Of a stretch of DNA of 64,000 nt, positions 21,049-36,480 are shown one piece after another (the first letter of the stretch is position 1; each line of letters opens with the position of its first letter). Both the position numbers and the translations under genes were made by a program. The DNA comes from Isoetes taiwanensis (lineage: Eukaryota; Streptophyta; Lycopodiopsida; Isoetales; Isoetaceae). Where the stretch lies: contig JAJEKV010000014.1 of assembly GCA_021234155.1 (NCBI GenBank), positions 8,511,563-8,575,562 of the forward strand, given 5' to 3'. Under the pieces are notes generated by a model. That model was not told the origin of the DNA. It made no database searches and worked only from the letters and a program-made list of their open reading frames with translations.

Positions 21049-22010
21049 CAAACTTTTTAAATCTGTCACGTATCTTTGACCATATCTTGAGCTTTTGTTT
21101 ATTTACAGATTATGACTTTCAAGGCCTTGGCTTTTGAGCATTCAGATCATTCCAGTTCTGCCCTAGAGGTATTTGCTATATCCATTTCTTTCCCTGCTTC
21201 TAGGTATTTGTCAGTTCCAGAGAAGGCAAATGCTTAGCTGCTTTACATATCTCTTATTATAAGGGTAAAAGGGGCAAATTGCTTGAATGCATTAAACTCA
21301 ATAATGAAAAGATTACTTCTCATGAGCTTTAAGGGTTGTCCTTTGGAGTTAAACCTGTCATTCCCAATCTAGAAGAGGCTAAGGCTGCAGTTATTACTTA
21401 GAACACTTTATGCATTAAGACATGCCTTTCCATGTTGCCTCTCTTCTTTCTCTCCTTATATTCTCTCTTCATTGCAGGTGCATAGACTGGAGCAATGGCA
21501 TCTATAGAACTTATGGAGCTTGATTTTTCAAGTGAGAAGCTTTGATGCAGTGGGAAAAAAAATCGAGGGAAGGTACCACATGCATTGTTCTTTCACATGC
21601 GATTGTAACATTAAAAGTTTGAATAATTTGGTTTATGAAACTCTTATATTGGAAGGGTTAGAGATCTTTCACATTGACCCCAATTTTTGGTCCACTGTTG
21701 AAACCATTAGTTTTGTTTGGTCCACATGTACTTTATTTAGAGATCACAGAAAAACCTACATGTAGATATGTGGAGGTGTGGTTTTACTAATTGATGGTGT
21801 TGTTTTTTAAGCGGACAAGGAATGTCCACTGTTATTTTTCTAAGGAGTTGTGGTTTTTGTTCTTTAGGAGGTGTGGTTTTTTAAGGAGGTATGTTTTCTG
21901 TTAAAAGAGCTGTGGTTTTGTTTTTGGGGTGGTGGTGTTTTTAAGGAGGTGTAGTTTTTGGACGTGTGGTTTATAACTAAGTGTAGTTTTTAAGGAGATT
22001 TTTTTAAAGG
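21049..22010. other. No gene seen
   Basis: Low-complexity T-rich and GTGT/TTTAAGGAGGTGTGG-like degenerate repeats (about 21770-21990). No convincing coding frame or RNA gene. Confidence 0.5.
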
Positions 22011-22350
22011 ATGTATGGCCCTGCTTTTGAGATAGTCCGGAATCATTTTTTGACCTTAGCATTCCATTCCACCCTTCCACAACTTCTTAGAGCACCATCT
22101 GTGCATGACTTGGCATTATACATACTTGAGGTTCTAGATAAACGTCTGCAATTACTGAGCCTCAGTAGTCATTATCTCCGCTTGTCTAGTATCATCATTA
22201 CTGCAAAGGTTTTTCCCTTGAAAACCTTTCGAGGCAGGGGTTTTTTAATCCTAGTAGTAATGATTGTACTAGCCCATTGTATGGGTCCCATGACCTATTG
22301 GTCTCCGTGGACGTTAAAAAACCTATTCTATTCTATTCTATTCTATTTAA
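22011..22350 (+). mobile_element. LINE 3' end, (ATTCT)n-tailed family
   Basis: A short frame (FEIVRNHF...LPQLLRAPSVHDLALYILEVLDKR) resembles the extreme C-terminus of LINE ORF2 after the CCHC knuckle. It is followed by a 3' UTR nearly identical to 43150-43315 (GGTTTTTTAATCCT, then TTGGTCTCCGTGGACG) and a (TTCTA)n tail. It is a heavily 5'-truncated insertion. Confidence 0.75.
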
Positions 22351-22616
22351 AGGGATATGATATTTTAAGGTTCTTTATAGCCAATTTTGTAAGCACCATT
22401 TTACAATCATTGCACTACTCCCATCCATATGACACCCCATAAAGTATTCATGTTGTCATTACATGCCATGTGTAAAAATGCCATATCTCATCTATTGTCC
22501 CTCTACCCCTCATCATGCTATAATAAAACTAGAATGCAAAGGCATATTACGATCCTAGAATTGAGTTGAATTGAATTTAACTTTAACATCCATGGGGACC
22601 AACAAGTCTATCAAAT
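22351..22616. other. No gene seen
   Basis: AT-rich unique-looking sequence between the LINE stub and a microsatellite. No supported feature. Confidence 0.5.
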
Positions 22617-22618
22617 CC

Positions 22619-22654
<36 letters not shown>

Positions 22655-22720
22655 TGTGTGTGTGTGCGTGCGTGTGCGCATACGCGGCGAGAGAGGAGGG
22701 GGAGGGAGGGAGAGAGAGAT
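22617..22720. repeat. (GT)n / (GA)-rich microsatellite
   Basis: An impure (TG)n tract with GCGC interruptions runs into GAGAGAGGAGGGGGAGGG. A second purine tract lies at about 22838-22875. Confidence 0.9.
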
Positions 22721-22875
22721 AGTATTTTAATATCACGCCACTAGGCATCATCCAACTGGACATGTGACCACACACCACACTACATTGCTTGGTTGGGCCC
22801 TGCCCCCAACCATTTTACATTGCATCTTTATATTGAGAGAGAGGGAGGGAGGGGGGGGGGAGGGGGAGAGAGAGG

Positions 22876-23189
22876 TTTGCCCTTTTGCATCAAATCCATT
22901 TTTTGAGCATATGCACATGATCTCAGGTCCCATTCAGACTTGCAGGATTTTAAAGCACACAACAAAAACCTCATAGAAATCATGATTCAAAAAATTGTTT
23001 GCTGGTTTTTTCTTACAGTCCATTGACATAAAACCAATTTGAACACATATCTCTCTATCACCTTAGTTCCAAATCAAGCCAAAAATATCAGTCAGAAATG
23101 TTAAAAAACACTAAAGATATCATCATTTAAGTGTCCATAACTTTTTCTGCCATAGGAATGTCCAATAGCCAAATTTTCTGTCCTCTTGG
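22876..23189. other. No gene seen
   Basis: AT-rich sequence leading into the minisatellite; no supported feature. Confidence 0.5.
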
Positions 23190-25062
23190 CTCAAACATGC
23201 CACCTAGGCTCAAACATGCCACCAAGGTGGCTCCAACATGCCACCTAGGCTCAAACATGCCAAGATGTCTCTAACATGCCACATGGACTCCAACATGTCA
23301 CCTAGGCTCCAACATGCCAAGGTGGCTCAAACATGCCACGTGGGCTCCAACATGCCACCTAGGCTCCAACATGACAAGGTGGCTCAAACATGGCAAGGTG
23401 GCTCAAACATGCCACGTGGCTCCAACATGCCACCTAGGCTCCAACATGCAAGGTGGCTCAAACGTGCCACCTAGGCTCCAACATGCCACCTAGGCTCAAA
23501 CATGCCAACTGGCTCAAACATGCCAATGTGGCTCACAACATGCCACCAAGGCTCCAACATGCCAAGGTGGCTCAAAGATGCCACAGGCTCCAACATGCCA
23601 CCTAGTCTCCAGCATGCCAAGGTGGCTCAACCATGCCACCTATACTCCAACATGCCCCCTAGGATTCAACATGCCAAGGTGGTTTAAATATGCCAAGGTT
23701 GCTCAAACATGCCACGGGCTCCAACATGCCACCTAGGCTCGAACATGCCAAGGTGGCTTGAGCATGCCACCTAAGCTCAAATATGCCAAGGTGGCTCGAA
23801 TATGCCAAGGTGGCTCAAACATGCCACGCTGGCTCCAACATGCCACCTAAGCTCCAACATGCCAAGGTGGCTCAAACATGCTATGTGGGCTCCAACATGC
23901 CAAGGTGGCTCTAACATGCCACTAGGCTCTAACATGCCACCTAGGCTCCAACATGACAAGGTGGCTCAAACATGCCACCTAGGCTCCAACATGCCACCTA
24001 GGCTAAAACATGCCAAGGTGGCTCAAACATGCCACATGGGTCCAACATGCCATCTAGGCTCCAACATGCCACCTACACTCAAACATGCCAAGTTGGCTCA
24101 AACATGCCACATTTGCTCCAACATGCCACCTAGGCTCAAACATGCCACGTGGGCTCCAACATGCCACCTACGCTCCAACATGCCAAGGTGGCTCAAACAT
24201 GCCATCTAGACCCCAACATGTCACCTAGGCTAAAACATGCCAAGGTGGTTCAAACATGCCAAGGTGGCTCCAACATGCCACCTAGGGTAAAACATGCCAA
24301 GCTGGCTCAAACATGACATGTGGACTCCAACATGCCACCTAGGCTCAAACATGCCACCCAATGTGGCTCAGACATACCACGTGAGCTCTAACATTCCGTG
24401 TAGGCCCCAACATGCCACGTAGGCTCCAACATGCCACATGCCACCTAGGCTCCAACATGCCAAGGTGGCTCAAACATGCCACGTGGGCTCCAACATGCCC
24501 CTAGGATCTACCATGCCACCTGGTTGGCTCCAACATACCACGTGGGCTCCAACATGCCATCTAGGCTCCAACATGCCTAGGGTGCTCAAATATACCACCT
24601 AGGCTCCAACATGCCAAGGTGGCTCAACCATGTTATGCGGGCTCCAACATGCCACCTAGGCTCAAACATGCCATGTGGGCTCCAACATGTGACCTAGGGT
24701 CCAACATGCCACACGGGTCCAACATGCCACCTAGGCTCCAACATGCCACCTATGCTCAAACATGCCAAGGTGGCTCAAATATGCCATGTGCCACATGTCA
24801 AGATGGCTCAAACATGCCACCTAGGCTCCAACATGCCACCTAGACTCCAACATGCCACTTAGGCTGCAACATGCCACCTAGGCTGAAACATGCCACGTGG
24901 GCTCCAACATGCCATCTAGGCTCCAACATGGCAAGATGGCCCAAACGCGCACCTAGGCACCAACATGCCACATATGCTCAAACATGCCACGTGGGCTCCA
25001 ACATGCCACCTAGGCTCCAACATGCCAAGGTGGCTCAAACATGCCACCTAGGCTCCAACATG
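23190..25062 (+). repeat. 19-bp minisatellite array 1
   Basis: About 98 tandem units of 19 bp built on CTCMAACATGCCA plus a variable six-base end. The main variants are CCTAGG, AGGTGG and CGTGGG ends. The array is open in several frames only because the unit contains no stop, so the repetitive peptides it could encode are not taken as genes. The same unit recurs in reverse orientation at 28447-30080. Confidence 0.96.
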
Positions 25063-25107
25063 CTCTCCCTCCCTCCCTCCCTCCCTCCCTCTCTTTATCT
25101 CTCTCTG
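25063..25107. repeat. (CCCT)n microsatellite
   Basis: A tract of CTCC/CCCT units ending in TCTCTCT at the inner edge of the minisatellite array. It mirrors the (GA)n tract at the inner edge of array 2. Confidence 0.92.
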
Positions 25108-25850
25108 GTTGGGTCTGATAGAAACGCTGACACCCTTCCCCATGTCGCGCGGCTGCCTTACCAGAGGGGAGAGGCCAGACCCTAGGAGACGAACCTCAAA
25201 AAGGTTGCCAGAGCAGGTTTTCCTGCAAGCGCTCTTCAAGGAGGCCATATCTCAATGCCCCCTTCCAGGAGCTCAGTTCCCCTATCCGACCATTGAATCC
25301 GCCATTCAAGTAACCTGCTTCGAGTAGGTTCAAAAAAATGCAAGATCGGTCCGGGAGAACTTATCAAACCGTGAAGCGTCCTATAGCCGATTGTGTAGAA
25401 ACCCATGTGTTTTGTCGTTCGGGCAATAGAAAGGCTTTGGAATGAACATTCAACTTCGCCTTGTCGTCCGGAATGGCAAAATTACCCTATGGACCAAGTT
25501 ACATCGTGATTTTTGGAAACGAAGGAAAAACGAACCCTCTACATGGTAGTATTCTGCATCCATCTCCTAGGCCAATTGACTACGAATGTGTTGAACATGA
25601 GCTACTTTGGCGCTTCTTGGAGAAGGGATGGTCTTCTGCCTATAAAACTTGGTCTTCAGGGTAATGTCAACGTATTTAGTTCATTGGCAGAGCCAGTTCA
25701 CAGTTCTGGAGTGGGACAGTTGCCCATCTATGGCCAGGGGACATCGGGAAAGGACTTTTGGGGCGAGCTTCTTTTGGAAGGTTTTAAGGGTTCATCTTCT
25801 AGCATCAACACCCTCCCTCTGTATGAATCTGACTAGGACATGGCCTCCGA
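25108..25850 (+). repeat. Unclassified repeat R1, copy 1
   Basis: Homologous, in opposite orientation, to 26320-26985 (shared GTTTCCCTATCC-like, AACTTATCAAACC, GGCCAATTGACTACGAAT and GAGCTACTTTGG). In the partner copy one frame of 154 codons is open. In this copy the matching frame is interrupted. No known protein family recognised. Confidence 0.8.
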
Positions 25851-26320
25851 AACGTAAACCATGTGTGTTGCTAGGTTATTGAAGGGTTACATTACAGACA
25901 TCGAGTTTTGGTCGGTTGCACTTGGGACATGGTCGAGAAGCTGCAGTTGAAAATGCGAAGCAAGTGAAACTGACAAAATGGGGTTTGGATTTATCCTCCT
26001 CCCAGTGTGGCAATTAGAAGTCAACAACGCTTTTTGCAGCAGCAAGATTGTTTGGGTCGATTTGTCGATGGATCCAAACTCTGTTATTTCAGCTGCCATG
26101 GCTCTGCACGCATGTTAAAAAATGGTGCACCTAGTTATCTATAAAAACAACCATGGTTAGGCCTCCAAAATGTAAACCCTGTGTGTTACTAGGTTATTGT
26201 AGGGTTTATGTTATGGAGGTCAATTTTTAGTCCTTTGCACTTGGGATGTGGTTGAGAAGTTTCAGTTGAAGACGGAAAGCAATAGGAACTGACGGACATG
26301 GGTTTGGATCAATTTAAATC
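25841..26320. repeat. Direct repeat pair between R1 copies
   Basis: About 150 bp at 25841-26000 (GCCTCCGAAACGTAAACC, GTTGCTAGGTTATTG, CACTTGGGACATGG) is repeated with many changes in the same orientation at about 26161-26310. Confidence 0.72.
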
Positions 26321-26985
26321 ATGCAAAAAACCCTTATCAAGCTCCCTATGGCCCTGGCAATGGATGGGCAATTTGCGCACTCCAGAACTGTGAATTGGCT
26401 CTGCGATCGGACTCAAAACGTCAACATTACCCTAATGACCAAGTTTCATGGGCAGAAGACCACCCCTTCTCCAAGAAGCACCAAAGTAGCTCATGTCCAA
26501 CATATTCGTAGTCAATTGGCCTAGGAGGTGGCTGCGGAATACTGCCATGTAGTTCGTGTTTCTTTCGTTGCCAAAATTGACCGTGTAACTTAGTCCCTAG
26601 GATAACTTTGCCATTTCGAACGATATGACGAAGTCGAATCGCCATTCCGAAGCCTCTGTACTGCCCAAAAGGACAGAAAAATCGGGTTTCTACATGGTTG
26701 CCTGTTGGGCGCTTTGTGGTTTGATAAGTTCCCCGGACCGGCCTTGGATTCTTTTGAACCTGCTCAAAGCAAGGTCTTGGAACAGAGGATTCAACAGTTG
26801 GATAGGGAAACCGAGCTCCAAGAGAGAAGGCATTAGCATATGGCCTCTTGGAGGAAGGAAAGACTGCCTCGGGAATGTTTTTGGGGTCCATCTCCTGGGG
26901 CTCGGCCTCTTCCCTCTGGATAGGTAGCCGTGCAAAGTCTTAGCCTTGTTCGACTTGGAGAAGGTGCAAGTTCGTCTATCAGACC
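26320..26985 (-). repeat. Unclassified repeat R1, copy 2 (inverted)
   Basis: Minus-strand counterpart of 25108-25850. It contains an open frame on the minus strand (26891-26427, 154 codons, with ARFPYPTVESSVPRPCFEQ and RPIDYEYVGHELLWCFLEKG), for which I recognise no family. A rearranged third copy is at 56250-57180. Confidence 0.78.
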
Positions 26986-27395
26986 CAATGAGAGAGAAAT
27001 GAAATGTTTATTAATCACGTCTGTGAGACCATCAGGTCTAGAAGACGTTCACACTATACACATTCAAAGTTATAAAAAATATCATCTAATGCATCCTCAG
27101 ACAGGAGTGCATTAGCCTCTTCCCCCTCATCCTCATCTACAAGGTCCTTGTCATGCAGTTTCTTTAAGCAAATATCTCTATGCTTAAGGACCTCCACAAG
27201 GAATCTACCCATCGGATAGGCAGCAATATTAAAGAAGTCTAACAATGTACTTGAAGAAATCCCAAAATTTCTTCTAATTTTAGCATATGCATGGCAATGG
27301 AGAATCACATGTGGTTCATCCTCTACCTCATCAGCATCACACAGCTTGCATACTCTTGCTTCCCGTGGTATATTGCTCCGTCTCCCTACCTCCAC
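26986..27395 (-). mobile_element. LINE 3' end, family 2
   Basis: The minus strand encodes a LINE ORF2 C-terminal CCHC knuckle, CKLCDADEVEDEPHVILHC, followed by the acidic end EDALDDIFYNFE. The 3' UTR ends with AATAAACATTTCATTTC near 26990. 5'-truncated. Confidence 0.8.
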
Positions 27396-27419
27396 TCCAA
27401 GTCTATGGGAACTCCAAGT

Positions 27420-28215
<796 letters not shown>

Positions 28216-28231
28216 CTGTCTATATCTCAAG

Positions 28232-30080
<1,849 letters not shown>

Positions 30081-31409
30081 TAGATAGCATGCGCAGCCAC
30101 AACTATGGCTATGGAAGCTCTTTTGGCCTGCTCGGGAACCTGATGACTAATACAATTACTTCTACAACTTTGTATGAGATTCAAGCACTAAAACATTGCC
30201 GCATTTTGTATGCAAATAATTTTTTTTTATCTAATTTCTTTGTCTATTTCAAAGGTAGACTTATTTGCTACAATGTAGATGTTACTCTACATAGTTGCAA
30301 GTGAGAGCTAAGAGTTGAAAAAGATAGTAAGAACATGTTCTCTTAATATCTTGACATACAAAAATGATGATGCAACTAAGAAATTAGAACTATTTAATTA
30401 GCATTATGGATTTGAGATAGAATAGAAACAATGATAAATTGATGTGTATGTCCTAAGAGTATGCATCCGATGAAGAATAAATGCTAAAGCCCTATAACAT
30501 CTGGATTTTTTACTAGTTGTAAACCAAGTTAAGATTCAAATATTTGATATTTGCCTGCATTGCACAGTTATCAATAAGATTAGATGGTTCTAGGTGCTTA
30601 GGACTTGTACTAGTTGACAATCCCAAATTGGACATGCTGGAAACATGGTTACAATCCAAAATTGGACATGTTGGAAACATGGTTAGGTGGTTAGGGTGAT
30701 TTTCCACTATAGTAATAAAATAAGCCCGCCTCATTGATATATGCCACCATTTGCAATTACGTTGGCAAATATGTTTTTGGTTGAAAAAAGGCTTTAATCA
30801 AAAAACAGATCTTTATGACATGTTGTTTTACCAAACCATTGAATGTAATGTCTAAGTAACTAAAAATAGATAAAGAGAAGGCGCAATCATTATAAATAGA
30901 GAAGGTCCTTTTTAAATTTTTTCCCTGGTCACGAAGGGGCCATGGCAGAGCACATGTCGGAGGATGCCTAGATGAGCTGGGTGGCCTGCCTGACCTGGGC
31001 TATTGAAGCCAGATCAGAGATCAGGGTTTTTCTTGCTGGGCATAGCAGGGTTATGATTAGGGCTATTTGATAGAGTTTCAAGCATCCATTCCATGTTTTC
31101 GTTTATGCAGCAAATGTCTTGGATTGGCAAAATCGACTTGATTGAAGCCGTCACAACGCGTAATCCTTTTATGATTTGCATTACTTCTTGATAAGAGGAT
31201 GTAAAACCTGTTCCAGATTAGGTTGCGACATGTGAAACTAACAGCTAGTTACTATTTTTAGCAGTCTCTTTTTAAACTGGATTTGTTAGCTAAATATGGA
31301 CTTGGTATTTTTATGAACCAGTCCTTTTTTGCATGCCAGCCACTCAGATATTATATGATGTCATGCTCTGCTCCCCTTATTAAGGGCGGTTATTTTGCTT
31401 TGTGTAAAA
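30081..31409. other. No gene seen; small tandem duplication
   Basis: AT-rich sequence. AAATTGGACATGYTGGAAAC is present twice in tandem near 30630-30690. No supported gene. Confidence 0.5.
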
Positions 31410-32690
31410 GGATTCCTATGGAGTCCTTCTACACCCATATGTATTTACTTTAATTATGAATGAAAAACCCACCTTGCCTTCAGAAAAAGGGGGGGTTGAG
31501 ACATGAACATATATAGTTGGAGCCAGGGCCATGGTAACAGAAGAATTTTTTGGTGGAGCGAAGGCTCCACCTTCAGAGTTCGCAGTGGCCTGGGTTACCG
31601 GTGGAGTAGAGGCTCCATCTTTGAATTGCGTGGTTGAGGAAGGGTGCCTCCAAAGAGTTAACTTCCCCCCAACTTTCCATCGGCGTTGAGTGGCAGGATG
31701 CATTATCGCGGCTAAGGGGAGATGGCCTATAAGTACCCACAATAAAGGCGAAGTGGTCTGAGACCAGGTAGCGGGATAGAAATGTGATGAGAGGTCTAAC
31801 AACATCCCATGCCTTGAAGCATGCAGAGAAGGAGCAAGAGGATACAGTAGAGCCCAAGGTAGAGGGGGTTGAATGGTTAGCTTACCGAAAGCACGTGGGT
31901 GCTGCAATGACTAAGCAATGAGACGTGCTCTAGAAGACCGCAAGTCCATGCAAAGGACTTGCCAAATAAGCTTAGAAGGTAGAACATTTCCATGCATAGC
32001 CAAGTCCATTTCCCAAGCCACCATGCATTTTGGAACCCCCCCTTTTTTTTCCCACATACAAAATTACACACTAGATCTCCTTGAACTTGCTGGATAACAT
32101 TAGAAGAGCGGAAACCGCATAAACATACTGACTTTGCACTGGCTTAGCACTCAGTGCCTTTGGAGACCCAATAGGATCTGACGCCACGCCTTAAAAATGG
32201 AAATGCCCATGCCAAAACGGACCCCAGCATACGTGTTGTTGGCTCCCTAGCTGATGTAACTTTCCATGGTACCACTGCAAGCAGGATGGGGTGGGGTGTC
32301 TAAAAGCCCAACCTGCGCTACATTTCTGCCAATTAAGCAAGCACCCCGAAAGATATCTAACAGCAATTCGAAATTGCTGCACCTGATTATGATTCCATGA
32401 TAAGGGGGCATGAGACGTAAATTCACATAAGCATTCAAGAATGGTCGGATTGGCAGCCATTTCTGCATGAGGTCGGGGCTTAGCGAGCAAAACACAGCAA
32501 AGAGGGAGAGCTGACGTGAATAGATAGGGCAGATACTCCGGTTCTGAAGACGTTTTTTAACAGTTAGATCTGTCCAACAATCTAGGCCTGCAAGGTACTT
32601 TACCCTATTCTTTTTATTTCTCCTAACACTGCTTTGGCAAAATCCTAGAAGCATCCAATAATGCTTTTACTAACTCATTTCCTTGCCCGT
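31410..32690 (-). mobile_element. Degenerate LINE ORF2 fragment, family 3
   Basis: Minus-strand frames carry scattered resemblance to the post-polymerase region of plant L1 ORF2. The block LPWALLYPLAPSLHASRH matches LPWALFYPLSPYPNAS of the fragment at 57181-58741. Many stops and frameshifts. No zf-RVT domain visible here. Confidence 0.55.
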
Positions 32691-33779
32691 CTTAATCAAC
32701 TAGGTATTCTTAGTATTAGCATAATGGCTATTTCTTAGAATCTGCCAAACAGCCTCAGCTATTTACTTTTCGATAACAGATTTTGCTAGAACAGGTGGTC
32801 TGCAAATTTATGTGGGTTGCCTAAAACCGACGTCTTTTATGGTCGTATAGAGCTTATAGGAACGACAATGAACGCCCACTTGTGCAATGTAACCATATCG
32901 GAAACAGATTACAATCATTTTAATCTGGAACATTGTCAACTGCTATGTAGAACAATGGTTGCATGGCGTTGACTAAATATGGGCTCTTATTTCTTCTGTG
33001 AATCGGAATCATAGCCAGATGCACCTCTTTCAAAAGGCAGTACATGCAGCGCTCTCTAAGCAGAAAAAGTTATTTAGAGGCATGAGCATCATAAGACGAG
33101 AAAACAAATGAAATGATAAGTTGTTCAGCATTTGGTTCTATTTTGTATTTCCTAGATTGTTTTTGCTTTCTTGTCATTGCCCATTGTCTGATGTAATGCA
33201 GCTTGCCTCTCCCACTGACTTCTTGCCAAAGAGTTCACATCTAGCATCCTGTGTGCATCTTACACTTGGAAACTGCTCCGCATTTGGGCTCTTCATTTCC
33301 TCTCTGGAATTTTAAGTCTGCAAATTGAGATGCATTGTCAAATAGACAAATAGAGATTTTGTCATGCACACAACGAAAGACACAGCTAAAGAAAACACAT
33401 GCCAAGCTATTTCTTTATCTCAAAGCTTTACTTCGTCAGAGCTGCAATAGATAATAATATGTTTCATAGACCACAATGCTCTTATCCAGAGATTAATACA
33501 ATTAAGGTCTATTACATTTCACCGTTAAGATGTAATCTCCTAGGGAAATTCCAACACCATTCGACATTATCATTATACAGATGCGACATAAGTTTTTGCT
33601 CTCTCCTCTCTCTTCTCTCATAAGTCCAACGATTAGCGGCGGCGTAAACACCTTGCATCACATTCTTAGCATACCTATTATGCCCAATAGGAGGCTTATG
33701 CATACTCCAATAATGTAACCAGGGTTCTTAAAAACAAATGTTCAAATTAACTATTCCTATCTTCATTAGCCTGCTCCAC
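32691..33779. other. No gene seen
   Basis: Only short, unconvincing frames; nothing recognised. Confidence 0.5.
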
Positions 33780-36480
33780 TAAGGCGTCTCCAGTTTTATG
33801 GTATTGAATAACATGCTAGTGGTAATGGTTTGGATTTTCACCAATGAATTTGAAAACAAGTGTTGCCATGATTGTTTGTTGGAATAGTCCCACTTAAGTT
33901 TGTTAGGCACGTCAAAGGATTTGCTTATTCTGGAAAAATACAGAAACTGGCCTTTACAAGTTATAGTAGTCCCATAATAATGTGACTGATGGGTGGTGTT
34001 TTGAAGGCCAAGTCCTCCCACATTTGTAAGTAGGTTGCCTCTAAGCTTATTATTTGAAAGATCCAGAGTTGTAATCTCATCCAAGGTACCAATACATTAT
34101 AATATTGAGCCTTCCAGATTATTATATGCTACCTAAGACTACGAAGATTGCACAATTCTCGAAGTGATTCCTAAAAGTTGTTATGGCTGAAATCTGCCAC
34201 CATTGTTCTCCAAAGTTGAAAACTCAAAGGTGGAATTTGTCCTCCCAAATTATTATGCTGTATTTCTATGACCACAAAGTTTGAAACATTGAAATTAGAC
34301 GGTATTCTATTTAGGCTGTTGGAATACAGTTTCAACTTATAGATGTAAGATCTCCCAACTAAATGGACATCTTCCATAACAATAAATAAAGTTATTGGAA
34401 CTGAGGTATAAATGTGTGAGAGCAGAATAATTACCCAGCCCTTCAGGAATGCTGCCTGTAAACCTATTGGAATTGCGCCGCAAATCTGTGAGAGCAGAAC
34501 AATTACCCAGCTTGTCAAGGATGCTGCCTGTCAAACTGTTGGTGTAAAGGTAGGCGTACAAGAGTAGAGCAGTTTTAGAACAACCAACTTAGGATGTTAC
34601 CAGATAAGCAGTTATCTATTTATTTCAATATGGCAGAGCGGAACAAATACCCAGCTCTTTAGAAATGTTACCTGTCAAATTAATATAATCTAGATGCAGA
34701 TTTGTAAGAGTAGAGAAAGATTTGTACCAACACATTAAAATATTGAGCCTTCCAGATTATTGTATGCTACCGAAGACTATGAAGATTGCACAATTCTCGA
34801 AATGGTTCCAAAAAGTTGTTATGGCTGAAATCTGCCACCATTGTTCTCCAAATTTAAAAACCCGAAGGTGGAATTTGTCCTCCCAAATTATTATGCTGTA
34901 CTTCTATGACCACAAAGTTTGAAACATTGAAATTAGACGGTATTCTATTTAGGCTGTTGGAATACAGTTTCAACTTATAGAGATGTAAGATCTCCCAACT
35001 AAATGAGCATCTTCCATGACAAATAAATAAAGTTTAGAGCTTGCTTAAATCTGGGATAGTACCTGTCAACTTATTCTTCCCAAGATACTGATTTTCAAGA
35101 GCAGATAGCTCAACTGGAATATTGCCTGTAAGGTTATTAAAACTGAGGCCTAACCAATCAAGAGCAGAACAATTACCCAGCTCTTTAGGAATGCTCTCCG
35201 AAAGTTATTCAAAGTGAGGTCTAAATATGCCTGTAAAGTTATTGGAACTGAGGTATAAGTATGCCTGGTTACAGCCCTTCAGGAATGCTGCCTGGAAGTT
35301 TATTGGAACTGAGGTATAAATGTGTGAGAGCAGAATAATTACCCAGCCCTTCAGGAATGCTGCCTGTAAAGTTATTGGAACTGAGGTATAAGTATGCCTG
35401 GTTACAGCCCTTCAGGAATGCTGCCTGGAAGTTTATTGGAACTGAGGTATAAATGTGTGAGAGCAGAATAATTACCCAGCCCTTCAGGAATGCTGCCTGT
35501 AAAGCTATTGAAATTGTGGCGCAAATCTGTGAGAGCAGAACAATTACCCAGCTTGTCAAGGACGCTGCCTGTCAAACTGTTAGTATAAAAGTATAGGCGT
35601 ACAAGAGTAGAGCAGTTTTAGAACAATCAACTTGGGATGTTACCAGATAAGTGGTTGCAGAACAATTACCCAGCTTGTCAAGGACGCTGCCTGTCAAACT
35701 GTTAGTATAAAAGTATAGGCGTACAAGAGTAGAGCAGTTTTAGAACAATCAACTTGGGATGTTACCAGATAAGTGGTTATCTTTCTTTTAGAACAATCAG
35801 CTTGGGATGTTACCAGATAAGTGGTTATCTTTCTATTTCAATACGGCAGAGCAGAACAAATACCCAACTCTTTAGAAATGTTACCTGTCAAATTAATATA
35901 ATCTAGATGCAGATTTGTAAAAGTAGAGAAATTGACGAATGTTCCACCTAGAATTTCACCGTATAAAGTGGTTGTAAGAGATCCAAATCTCGGAAAGCAG
36001 ATAATTTCCCCAGCTCCTTAGGAATATTACCAGTCAATTTGTTCTGAGAGAGATCCAGAGTTTGGAGGGCAGATAAGTTAACATGTTTTTTGCAAACAAA
36101 TGATGTGCAGAAGGATTATAGAACCATTGATGTGGCAATTGAATATATACAAGGTCTGCAGAGCTGTTCATTGCATAATTCATCTTCTAGTGCTCCATAA
36201 AGGTATTGATTAAGGAGCTATATACTGTGGATGCATGTTTATCATCGAATTGCAAGTGATGTCAGTCCAATGGCACATGAGATTTCTGTTGCTTGCATTC
36301 CGCTACCACACTGTATTATTTGGATCCTCAAGGCCACTCTTGAAACCCAAGAGAGCTTGAAAATCATCATGAGATTTTGCCCCACAGTTAACTCCCCAAG
36401 CTAGAAAGTAGAGCATGAATAATAAAAATTTGCAGTTCCTGGATGGAGCTGCTGCATTCTCTTGTTGTAAGTGTAAGCTT
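33780..36480 (-). pseudogene. LRR receptor-like protein pseudogene
   Basis: On the minus strand, near 36430, a hydrophobic signal-like segment (FLLFMLYFLAWGVN) leads into an LRR N-terminal cap (DDFQALLGFKSGLEDPNN, then LMCHWTDITCNS). An in-frame TAG interrupts it after NNTVW. Downstream are leucine-rich repeats such as [19 protein letters not shown] and ITTLDLSNNKLRGNL. Several stops and frameshifts occur. The region has also expanded by internal duplications: about 34086-34380 versus 34728-35030, the LRR block near 35250-35500, and 35540-35655 versus 35656-35772. No kinase domain is seen. Plant receptors of this type act at the cell surface in defence or development; this copy is dead. Confidence 0.82.

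Noticed and set aside
23190-25062. Long open frames in the minisatellite arrays (PPRLQHAKVAQTCHLGSNM-type peptides)
   Set aside because: A stop-free 19-bp unit keeps all frames open on both strands; there is no start context or domain, and unit variants do not respect codons.
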